A stretch of 64,000 nt of DNA. Source: Acorus gramineus (Eukaryota; Streptophyta; Magnoliopsida; Acorales; Acoraceae). Under the pieces are notes generated by a model. It was not told the origin of the DNA, searched no databases, and was given only the letters and a program-made list of their open reading frames with translations. Positions 56,104 to 64,000 of the stretch are shown in pieces; positions within the stretch are counted from its first letter, which is position 1; every line of letters begins with the position of its first letter. The stretch is taken from assembly GCA_030737835.1 (NCBI GenBank), contig CM060851.1, positions 248,001 through 312,000 on the forward strand, written 5' to 3'. The translations under genes and the position numbers were made by a program.

Positions 56104-56703
56104 TTAGGCAAGAGACACTCCCAAGGCGTTTTGCAAGAATTGTGAAAAGGCTAAGGTCACAAGCAGCCCGGAAAAAATATATAATTAGACTGCAAAAGCT
56201 ATAAGATAATGCTATATCGGATTGGGTGAGCATATACAGTGTTGAATAACACTGAAAATGTCATTGAATACCCAACAATGCAAATGCAATTTTGTTTTAG
56301 ATATTTTATCAAATGAGCAACCAAAAGATGAGCAACCAAAAGATGTTGCCTCACTCTCATATAGAGAGGACATGATTGTAGATGAGCAACTGGAGGAGGA
56401 TGCACCGATTTCAGAGACAGAACAGAAAGAAGAGAAGGCAGATAACGAGCAACCAAAAGAAACTACATCACGATTGCAAGCTGAAGAGAAAGAGAAGGCG
56501 CAGAGGACGAGCAAAGGCATTTGTAACTTTCTACGAGAGGACCTACATCTGATGAAAGGAGGCGTCGAAAATCACTGTTTATTAACTATTGTAGCTATTG
56601 TAGTTTGTTGTGGGCATGATCCTTGCGCATTGCAAATACAGATGTTACCTACCCTGACATGGAATCATGTGACTTTTCTCTTCAGGAATAAATTCTTCTA
56701 GTA
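56104..56703 (+). CDS. Possible exons of an unrecognised acidic protein
   Basis: Two open segments follow plausible acceptors. The one after TTGCTCTTAG at 56107 reads FARIVKRLRSQAARKKYII, strongly basic, then a stop at about 56203. The one after TTTTGTTTTAG at 56299 reads NEQPKDEQPKD and then a Glu/Lys-rich stretch to a stop near 56703. The latter contains a 15-bp exact tandem repeat (NEQPKD twice) and repeated EQPKE-like motifs. Amino-acid use is biased and not random-looking, but I do not recognise the family and no start exon is clear (55632-55829 is a weak candidate). It could be a real short gene, a decayed one, or chance. Confidence 0.3.
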
Positions 56704-56932
56704 ATTTTTTCTGCATTGTGTGAGGTGCACAAATATCATGTAAATCATGTGACAGGAAGTTCGGTTTCTAAAATTGCTCTTCAAAAATTCACTGAATCTA
56801 TCATTGCTTGCTATAAATATGCCACCCAAGAAGAATACACACATTCAATGTTCAAAATCAAAATAAAAACTAAAGTAGGTACAATATGAATCACAGTAAA
56901 CCAGAAAACAAAGCAATCTGGACCACAATGTA

Positions 56933-57934
56933 TCAGCAGCAGCACAGAGTGCAGACAACCAACCCATTCTCATTGCACCTGGTGCATTGAACTGACGGTC
57001 CATCCGCCTCATCGGGGTTGATCTTGCGGCTCCCATCACAGACCGAGCACGGCAGGAACCGGAATCCGCCGCACCCGAGACACGCCCCCCTCCCAGACTC
57101 CACCAAAGGCACCCCCTTTAGCAGCCTCAACAACATCCCCTGCTCATGCAGACCCAACACATCATCAGCCCCACCAATGTATCTCCCCCTTATAAACAGC
57201 CTCGGTGGGATGATCCGGCCACCGCCTAACACCCTCCACAGCTCCTCCCGGAACTCCAAATGCATCGATACGTCCCTCTCGAAAAACCGGAATCTCAAGC
57301 TCTCCAACAAGAATTTCACATTGTTGCAGTCCTCGAACGTCTTCCGAATCCCTCGTAAGCTCGTCGTGTAGAGGATCACCGCATCAGCGCCGCCCGGTGG
57401 ACACCGCTCATCGAATCCGATCAGCGGGTCTTCTTCTTCTTCATTGATTTCAGTTGCTGAGATTTGGGTCATCGATTTGTGGTCCATGACTGCTTGGTGG
57501 AAGGCGGCGAGGAGGTCGGGGTCGAAGAGGGTCCCGGAATCCATGTCGGGCCAGCGGAATCGGTCGCCGGGGATCTTCTTCGGTGGCTTCGGTGGTCTTG
57601 GAACTGATAAAGGCCTCACATTTTCTTTGTCTTCGTATTCGATGGACTCTGTTTGAGCTTCCTCGTCGTCGTCTTCGTCTTCCATGAGGTCTCTCATGAG
57701 CTCCTCGACGTCGATGACGTCCGGCTCGACGTCGATCTGCTTCGGGTACTTGTGTTGTTGTTCTTCTTCTTCGATGGAGAGGTCACGGAGGGGTCGATCG
57801 GAGATGGGTTGAGATGGGTAGGAGACGAAGAAGCCATCGGATGCTTTGGCGTGGAGGATTCGATCGGGTTTGAGAGAACCCACATGTCCGATCGTCTTGA
57901 GCTTCTTCAAAATCCTACCTTTCACGCTCTTCAT
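56933..57934 (-). CDS. Glutaredoxin-domain protein with C-terminal Cys-rich zinc motif, intronless
   Basis: The single exon encodes 333 aa from MKSVKGRILKKLKTIG. The same frame is open for 54 more codons upstream (to Met at 58096) but that part is Lys-rich low complexity, so I chose the start matching plant relatives. Residues 1-180 are largely acidic and disordered (EEEEQQ, DEDDDEEA). Residues 183-290 match the plant glutaredoxin-like domain: ADAVILYTTSLRGIRKTFED, then IIPPRLFIRGRYIGG. The usual CxxC redox site is replaced by SLRG, as in this plant subgroup, so thiol-transferase activity is doubtful. The C-terminus has four CxxC pairs (CLGC, CSVC, CTRC, CTLC), like a DnaJ-type zinc domain. 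The role is unknown; similar proteins are often annotated as uncharacterised At5g39865-like. The endogenous viral fragment lies a few hundred bases upstream. Confidence 0.9.
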   Translation of the reverse strand: MKSVKGRILKKLKTIGHVGSLKPDRILHAKASDGFFVSYPSQPISDRPLRDLSIEEEEQQHKYPKQIDVEPDVIDVEELMRDLMEDEDDDEEAQTESIEYEDKENVRPLSVPRPPKPPKKIPGDRFRWPDMDSGTLFDPDLLAAFHQAVMDHKSMTQISATEINEEEEDPLIGFDERCPPGGADAVILYTTSLRGIRKTFEDCNNVKFLLESLRFRFFERDVSMHLEFREELWRVLGGGRIIPPRLFIRGRYIGGADDVLGLHEQGMLLRLLKGVPLVESGRGACLGCGGFRFLPCSVCDGSRKINPDEADGPSVQCTRCNENGLVVCTLCCC

Positions 57935-58101
57935 CTCTGACTCCTCCTCCCCCACCTCTTGTTCTTCAAAAATGGGGATTCTCTTTGAGTCTCTCACAGA
58001 ACCCAATTGGGGATTGTCTCTCTCTTTTTTTTTTTTTTTCTTTTTTGTGCTTTTGAATTTGCTTTTATTCTTTTGGACTTCTGTTTTAGCTTTCAACGGC
58101 T

Positions 58102-58110
58102 ATAAAGGTT
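58102..58110 (-). promoter_or_regulatory. Candidate TATA box of the glutaredoxin-like gene
   Basis: The gene strand reads CTTTATAGC about 170 bases upstream of the chosen start. The long T run at 58025-58040 would lie in the leader as a poly-A tract. The match is moderate. Confidence 0.3.
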
Positions 58111-58189
58111 GTGTGGGGACTTTTAAAATTTTGGTGTTTTATAAATAAAGAAGATGAGTGGGGTAGGCAACGGTCAGAATTTGATTTCT

Positions 58190-59520
58190 TTTTCGTTTGA
58201 AATAATGAGAATGGCATCACATGGTGGAGGAGGTTTTAATTTAGGGAAATGCAATATATATATATGCCCCCGTTTGAATAAGGAACAGACCACATAATAA
58301 CCATGTAATAAAGATGGATCATAGGATTCAAGATCACAACAGTCACAACCACAGCTTTCAGATCCAAAATTCTGTTCTTCTTCTAAGTTTTGCATAGATT
58401 CTTTATTTTTTGCTTTACTAAAGCACTTATTGGCGTAATGGCCTTTCTGTTTACATTTGAAGCAGGTGGGAGGATTAGAGGTATTGGGTTTTCTTTTGAA
58501 GAACCGCTTTCTGGTTTTCTGAGCAAGGGTTCTATTTGATTTATAATATTGTCTCTCAAAAGGTCTTTTATTATAAGATTGTTTGGTATTTCTTTTCCGA
58601 GGTTTGGAAAGACTCTTAAGGTCTTCCTTTTGATATCCGAATTGATAACAGAAATCTCCAAGTTCTCTCTTGGATGACAAATGTTGGTTGTTATGACAGA
58701 GTAAGGGATATGTCCCCTGTATTCTTGACGGAGATTGTTTCTAACTCTTTCGGTGAGGAGCTTGGATAGTCCAGAGACAAATTTTTCTTTCCAAAAGTCA
58801 TTGTTGGAGTTGTCTATTCTACAAATTTGCGATAAAAACGTGTCCTTATACCATCTAAAATCAGAAAAAGTTGAACACCTAAGATTCATGAGTTGTTCTC
58901 TAATTCTGTCAGCAGTGTTACTATGGTTACCAACAAAATGTTTAAAAATAGTGAGAACTAGTGTAATGACAATATCAGTCTCAGGTCTCCCATCAGGATA
59001 TACTTTTACGGCGGTGTAAATAGCACGTTTTTGCTCACGGGTAATGAAGGTGTCCCACCAGCCCCTTAATTGGCCCATGAATGATGTGGTTATCATATCA
59101 GTTATATGCTTATCACTGTTATCCTGTATCCTACAGGCATTGCCATAAATAACCATAGAATGACATAATTGGCTGATTTGATATTCAGACATACCATCTA
59201 GATTCCATTCAACGAGAGATTTTCCATCATAGGAAGTTGTAAGAGTAATGTCATTATTTTCCTCTATTTGAACATCAACAGGAGTCGGTCTTCTATAGAA
59301 ATTTTTTGTTCTCGAGGTCTGAGTGACAGACCCAAGTTTATTAACTTCAACATCGGAATAATCAAGAGAGCTTTCAGACATGTTCCCATCCTCAATGTCT
59401 TCTTGAGAGTTTTTTTCACAAGAGGACTCATCTAGTGTAGTGACAATATCGGTCTCAAGTCTCCCATCGGGATCTACTTTTACGGCCTCGAAGCCATCCC
59501 AAAATTTGAAAATAACCATG
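58190..59520 (-). pseudogene. Endogenous pararetrovirus (caulimovirid) coat-protein fragment, frameshifted
   Basis: On the minus strand a long frame (59519-58687 before the break) carries the caulimovirid coat pattern: YQISQLCHSMVIYG, then FMGQLRGWWDTFIT, then FVSGLSKLLTERVRNNLR. At about 58680-58690 the coat frame shifts and continues with RELGDFCYQFGYQK, a basic region, and one CCHC zinc knuckle (CFKCKQKGHYANKC). An acidic, Cys-containing end follows, to about 58300. No movement protein, protease, reverse transcriptase or intergenic viral promoter is present, so it is an isolated dead fragment. The N-terminal side carries a 55-bp near-duplication of its own middle (59432-59486 against 58958-59012). 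It lies on the same strand as, and upstream of, the glutaredoxin-like gene. Confidence 0.8.
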
Positions 59521-59793
59521 TAATATTAAAGTTATTTCAGGATATTCTACCCAAAGAATATGTGGGCCCACTGTCAAATAAACTGTCTATCACATTTTAT
59601 GGAACACTTGTCAAATCAACTATCATCATTTTTTCACCTTTTATAAATTTTTATCTTCATTTTATTCATATTTTATTAAAATGAATAAAAACTTTATTAT
59701 TACGTTTCTCAACAAGAATAATTCAAAACACATAACTAAATACAAAATCACTTATTCTACCGGTATATCCACTTATACTGGAATAACTGTATA

Positions 59794-60197
59794 TAGGGGT
59801 GGTAAACGAGTCGAGCTTTGATATGTTTAAGCTCAACTCATTTATAAACGAGCTGAGCTAAACCGAGCCGAGCCGAGCTCACGAGCCTAGTGTTCTTCTT
59901 TATTTTAGGGTTTTTAGGGGTTGAAAATAAAATTTTAGCCTAAATGAACCAAGTTCATGAGCCTAAACGAGCATAACTTTGTATTGGTTTAATGTTTTGA
60001 TTTTACAAAGGAGTTGAGTTAAGCTTCAACTAAGTTTTTTATGACACAAACGAGCCGAGTTTGAAAACAAAATGAAGCTCGATCCAGCTCCCGAGCCTAA
60101 CCGAGCTTTAAAAAATTGTTCAAACTCACTCGTTTATCTAATTGAACGAGCTCAAACCGAGCTGAGCCCAAGCGGCTTGGTTCATTTATCAGCCCTA
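59794..60197. mobile_element. hAT-like MITE with perfect 8-bp target duplication
   Basis: It starts TAGGGGTGGTAAACGAG and ends with the complement of TAGGGCTGATAAATGAAC. It is full of GAGCTCG/GAGCCGAGC-type motifs that pair between the halves. ACTGTATA occurs exactly at 59786-59793 and 60198-60205. An 8-bp duplication and TAGGGGTG-type ends are typical of hAT non-autonomous elements. No coding sequence, 404 bp. Confidence 0.85.
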
Positions 60198-60359
60198 ACT
60201 GTATATCTCAAATAAATCATATTCTATATCCAAACATGGTTTCTCATGGAAAGACATGATTCTCTGCATTAAATATATATCTCCAATAAAAATTCAGAAC
60301 AAAATAAAGTTGGTTCCTTGTTTTTAAGAAACAGTTAGAGAGGGAAATGTTAATATTTT

Positions 60360-60632
60360 TAAAAAATGTTAGACCTGGTCATTTTTACCTCCTAAAATTC
60401 AGACCTCATATTTTATTAAAAATAATAAACATTGTCTAATAAGATATTTGCTTTGATAATAAGTATATATCGCTTCATTTCGAATTGAATGAACTAATTC
60501 ATAATAACTGTAAAAATATTTAATGAAGTATATACATTGTCTAATGAGGTGTATACTTTATTGGATTTCTAACAAAATATATAAGACTATATTTAGGATT
60601 GTAAAAAAATTAAGTGTAACAACGCCCATATT
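60360..60632 (+). mobile_element. Family A miniature element, further copy
   Basis: AAAATGTTAGACCTGG lies near the left, TCTAATGAGGTGTATAC inside, and AGTGTAACAACGCCC at the right end. The order and spacing follow the copy at 1759-2023. The right terminus matches the complement of GTGTTGTTACAC at 5541. Confidence 0.6.
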
Positions 60633-60742
60633 TTTTTGGTAAGTAAATACTTGTATTCAAACTTATGATCTCTTGGTTGTAAATTTTTGTCAACCATTGA
60701 TTTACAACTCCCAAGCCATAGGAAATGTTATACTTGAGCAGT

Positions 60743-60900
60743 ATTTGGTTGCATCTTGAAATCCATTTAGCTTATTATAGTGTTAAAGAAAAGCAGAAGA
60801 GATTGACAAGCCGAGGAAAATATGCTTTTCAAAAGTTGGATGGCAAAACAGCTTTAATAAGTCAATCGGAGCTTCCCAATCCTCGATCGTGTAACCAAAT
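60743..60900. mobile_element. Foldback element with ATTTGGTTGC ends, third copy
   Basis: ATTTGGTTGC at 60743-60752 and GTAACCAAAT at 60891-60900 are inverted repeats with one mismatch. The 158-bp segment has no other homology that I can see. Confidence 0.55.
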
Positions 60901-61401
60901 GGTCTCTTACTTGAATACTTTGCAGATTATACATTGTTTGATTTTTTTTGAAGAATATATATTTGATTAATTAAGTACATACCTGTTGCTCCTATGACTC
61001 TTGTTCGGATGTTGTCCGTTTTGAATTCATTTTGAAATGAAAATGCCAAAAGTTTAGTAAAAAAAAAATACGTACTTTGAAAAGATACCCTCAATAAATT
61101 GAATCTTGATGGAATTCATTGATGGAGTAGATTTTCATATACTAATAAAATACTTGGTGTCTAAAAACAACGACTGAAAAAGTGTTAGGGTGTAACAACA
61201 CTTAGGAAAGATATGAGAGGTACAAATTACCACATCATGAGTTCGGATCTAGTCACAAACCTGATATCATCAATATCGAATTGTACAACCTATCAATAGA
61301 TTCATAAATTGTGTAAAATGCCTACTTTAATTGATCAATACAATTCCATGGCAAATCTAGGCAGGAAAAATGAGAGAAATTGATATTATTGGAGGTCAGG
61401 A

Positions 61402-61791
61402 TAGGGCTGCAACTTGGATTTGATTGAACCCAGACCCGACAGGTTGAATCCGATTTTTACATAGGTGGGGTTGATTAAATCGGGTTCAGGTTCGCCAATT
61501 CAGGTTGACTCACAAATCGGATTGGGTTCGAGTTGGCCTCACTCATAACCCGACCCAACCCAAACCCGTAAATAATAGTTAAAAAAAAAAACTATGGCCG
61601 TTCATTCTGTAGCTTCTAATCTAGATAGTCTAAACTTTAGGTAAACCTAACTAATCTTACGGGTTGAGTCAGGTTGATTTATTTAATTTGCACATCATGT
61701 TAGAAAATCGGGTTGGATCGGATTATGGTTAAGTAGTTTGGAATTCAGATTGAAGTCAACATAAACCCAACCCGCCCGAGTTGCATCCCTA
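61402..61791. mobile_element. hAT-like MITE with imperfect 8-bp target duplication
   Basis: It starts TAGGGCTGCAACTTGG and ends with the complement of TAGGGATGCAACTCGG. Inside are many CGGGTT/AACCCG motifs that pair between the halves. The flanks are GGTCAGGA (61394-61401) and AGTCAGAA (61792-61799), 6 of 8 identical. This is the pattern of an older hAT-type non-autonomous insertion. Confidence 0.75.
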
Positions 61792-61799
61792 AGTCAGAA

Positions 61800-62607
61800 C
61801 GTCAAATCCATCAAACTCATTTTAGAAAATCTATCACAACCAACAAGCCCCAAAAACACACTTTCTAAAAATAAAAAAAAGTTTTTATTTTTAAGTCCTC
61901 ATAAACCATAAGATTTAGTGATTGATCCTTCAATTCTTCATAATTTGATTTTAATCCCCAAATTTAAAAGATATATTCCTTTTTAATTCCTAGAAAGGAC
62001 TTATCCCTAAATTATTTGATTTTGTTTTTAGCATCTAGAAAAGACTAAAAAGGAACATATCATTTAAATTTGAAGACTAAAATAAAAAAATAAAAAATCA
62101 ATTCCTAAATAGGTACATTTACAGATACTGGAAACTTAGAAACCCAAAAAAAAAATTGCTAATGCATTTGGGCATAGTCATCCCACCCCCAGTTTCTTTG
62201 ATCCCATCCCGACAAAGGAAAGAAGGGGAAAGAAATGAATGGGGTGGGTTTCAAGGAGTGGGGATAGTGTTTATCGGGGTGGAAGTAACCATGCCAAATA
62301 CATTTATTAAGGATACAAGAATGATGTCCCCGGCCACCCCGAGATTTCACATGAAAGGAACCTGAAGAGTTCTTAGAATGCAAATATAATTATGACATGA
62401 TAAGCAGGTAGTACAACAATGATATGAAAAATCATTTATTTCCATTCCATCCATCCATCCATCCATCCATCACAGAAGCACTGAAGATTCAAAGAACAGC
62501 CTGATCATTGATGAGAAGTTCTGAAGTAAAACATACAAGATATGAGATATGTACGCCTACATCATATGGACGTCCCTTGTGGCAAGAGATTAGGTGTCTG
62601 CTGGTGC
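61800..62607. other. Spacer and probable 3' UTR of the NPC2-like gene
   Basis: AT-rich to about 62150. A mixed-composition stretch at 62160-62360 has no convincing coding pattern. A CCAT tetranucleotide run lies at about 62447-62471. The part next to 62607 is probably the 3' UTR of the minus-strand exon. Confidence 0.4.
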
Positions 62608-62715
62608 TCAGCTCTCAGAGAGAGTAGAGCCGCGTTTAATTTTGAAATCAAAGGTGATGCATGTCAATTGGCTGCCATCTTTTGCATACAACCTCATCTT
62701 AAGTGTGTATGGACC
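62608..62715 (-). CDS. ML-domain (NPC2-like) lipid-binding protein, last exon, partial
   Basis: A TTTCCAG acceptor is followed by 35 codons and a TGA. The peptide starts GPYTLKMRLYAKDGSQLTC, continues ITFDFKI, and ends LSES. This matches the end of plant MD-2-related lipid-recognition (ML) proteins, also annotated as phosphatidylglycerol/phosphatidylinositol transfer proteins, whose usual pattern is 'GsYtLkm...G.eLtCi.F.F.I.....s..dS'. They are secreted or vacuolar sterol- or lipid-binding proteins. The upstream exons were not found between here and base 64000, so they must lie beyond the window or past a long intron, into which a LINE tail (63466-63872) has probably inserted. Confidence 0.75.
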   Translation of the reverse strand, partial: GPYTLKMRLYAKDGSQLTCITFDFKIKRGSTLSES

Positions 62716-63452
62716 CTGGAAACACATCAGAGAGAAAGTCCATCAATTTTACAGCCTATGCCTTATGTTTGATTTATCATAAAATGCACCAAATTAACAA
62801 TAAACTTGGTTGCCCAACATGTTAAGCATGTTCATCAAACCCGATACAAAATAACGATCGGGAATGCCATGCAAGCACACAAAGACTGAACACGCCTGAA
62901 TGAAAAATTGAAATACTTCGACATATTCACTTCTGCAAGGAAGCACGGACAGGGAAAGATAATTTAATGGACCAAAGTCAATACAACACAAGGTTCAGAC
63001 AACCATTTTTTATATTTCATTGAATGCTTCGCAATGTTGGGCACTTGGGTACCCTAATGTGACTCATGTCACTCCAAACAATCAATTACACAAATGACTT
63101 AATGGAAAATTATCGATTTAGCATCAAGTATACCATTCGGATGCAAGGATATTAAGCCAATGCCATGGTTGCTATGGCTAGTGTGTCTAAAATAAGTTCA
63201 TAACATTTGCGGTTGAGAATCAAACCACAAAAAAATCAATTTAATCAGAAATAGAAAAGAGAGAAAAATGTTCATTCAGCAATGATAACAACAGATGCCA
63301 ATATTTGAGAAAAAAAAAAACCCATGCCAACATTTGTTTGCACAGGCGCAATGTCCTGGAATATTTGGATTACTATGAACAGAAAAAGAAATCTTTCCAA
63401 GGAAGCAGATTTATGTTGACAAATAATTGGATGAAGTTCTGGGCAGTCTTGA
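62716..63452 (-). other. Probable intron of the NPC2-like gene
   Basis: No second ML-domain exon is visible here. The stretch is AT-rich without clear structure. Assigning it to an intron follows from the orphan last exon at 62608-62715. Confidence 0.4.
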
Positions 63453-63465
63453 GACCTGGGGAATA

Positions 63466-63872
63466 TTTTTTGACTGGATCGGTAGGCTTATGCCCTCATT
63501 TTATAAATAAGGAAAGAAGCTCAAAATAGTACACAAACAAAAAGAAAGGAAGAAAAACGGGGATCGGTCCCACAAAGAGGGACCATCCCGCTACGCACCC
63601 AAGAGCCTACTACTCCTCAATCAGTAGCTGATCCTTGAAAGGGAAACAGAACTTGCCCCCCTCCCCCCCAAAAAAAAAAAAAAATTTTTCCACCAGTCCT
63701 GAATATTCCTCACGGCCGACTCCCATATGTTCTCTGCATAAGCAGAGCTCCCCTTAAAAATCGTGTGGTTTCTAGTCAACCAAATGGACCAAAGCACAGC
63801 TGGTACAAACATCTGAGAGACTCTCGCTCTAACCCTGTGACCCCCCTGCCGCCTCATCTTCTTTCCCGCCTT
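63466..63872 (-). mobile_element. 5'-truncated LINE tail with near-identical target duplication
   Basis: On the minus strand, the frame from 63857 reads FVPAVLWSIWLTRNHTIFKG and then IWESAVRNIQDWW, the conserved end of plant LINE reverse transcriptase proteins. A non-coding tail runs to a short A-rich end near 63466-63471. AGACCTGGGGAAT at 63453-63465 and AGACCTTGGGGAAAT at 63873-63887 look like a diverged target-site duplication. Only the 3' 400 bases of the element are present. Confidence 0.7.
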
Positions 63873-64000
63873 AGACCTTGGGGAAATCTAACGTGGGGAT
63901 TTAGTTTTCTGGTAAATGGGGATGGGGACTTTCAGTTGAGTAGGCTCCAAGGCCGATTCTTGTGGGTCTTTTTATAATATTTTAATTTGCTTTGTTCCTG

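Noticed and set aside
57937..58096. N-terminal 54-codon extension of the glutaredoxin-like gene
   Set aside because: Lys-rich low complexity from a poly-T tract on the plus strand; relatives start at the MKxxKG motif, so this is more likely leader sequence.
58383..58686. Carboxyl part of the long coat-fragment frame after the break
   Set aside because: Beyond about 58687 this frame has no coat similarity, while the neighbouring frame carries the expected zinc knuckle, so the tail is out-of-frame read-through.
58735..59019. Plus-strand frame of 94 codons
   Set aside because: Antisense shadow of the pararetroviral coat fragment.

Overview
This is a window of plant nuclear DNA. Genes are split by many GT-AG introns, the spacers are very AT-rich with many simple repeats, and the proteins are plant families: a YABBY transcription factor, an FG nucleoporin of the plant NUP1/NUP136 type, and a UBP8-type ubiquitin protease. 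The YABBY2-like protein carries 'VSVPGNS' before its second zinc-finger cysteine pair. From memory that is commoner in monocot YAB2 proteins, so a non-grass monocot is a reasonable but unproven guess. No bacterial, organellar or CRISPR features were seen.

Layout. 1-566 (+): the C-terminal exon of an FG nucleoporin. 1-4.2 kb: AT-rich spacer with a retroelement RNase H relic and small inverted-repeat elements. 4.2-8.9 kb (-): a six-exon YABBY2-like gene. 8.9-14.9 kb: spacer with a 93-bp AT dinucleotide run and a LINE tail with target duplications. 15.0-21.8 kb (-): a 13-exon ubiquitin-specific protease. 22.36-22.63 kb: a Tourist-like element. 24.0-27.0 kb (-): a conserved Gly/Gln-rich coiled-coil protein of unknown function. 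28.4-30.5 kb (+): a MAM33/p32 mitochondrial glycoprotein with transposon relics in its second intron. 31.8-35.6 kb (-): an NT-type C2 domain protein. 35.8-49 kb: a gene-poor tract packed with miniature transposons, including MULE-like elements with 9-bp target duplications, plus a frameshifted LINE tail. 49.1-53.8 kb (-): a nine-exon cytosolic 5'-nucleotidase of the HAD family. 55.6-56.7 kb: possible exons of an unrecognised gene. 56.9-57.9 kb (-): an intronless glutaredoxin-domain protein. 58.2-59.5 kb (-): a broken endogenous pararetrovirus coat-protein fragment. 59.8-61.8 kb: two hAT-like miniature elements. 62.6-62.7 kb (-): the last exon of an NPC2-like ML-domain lipid-binding protein. 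63.5-63.9 kb: another LINE tail.

The host genes do not form a pathway; they are ordinary housekeeping and developmental genes in a stretch of euchromatin. For every multi-exon gene I rebuilt the exons by hand, and the reading phases agree across the junctions. I did not find a clearly new biological system. The richest material is the transposon record: several miniature families with copies in this one window, and five retroelement 3' fragments, at least two with recognisable target duplications. The rearranged viral coat fragment, with a 55-bp internal near-duplication, lies about 0.3 kb upstream of a host gene's start.
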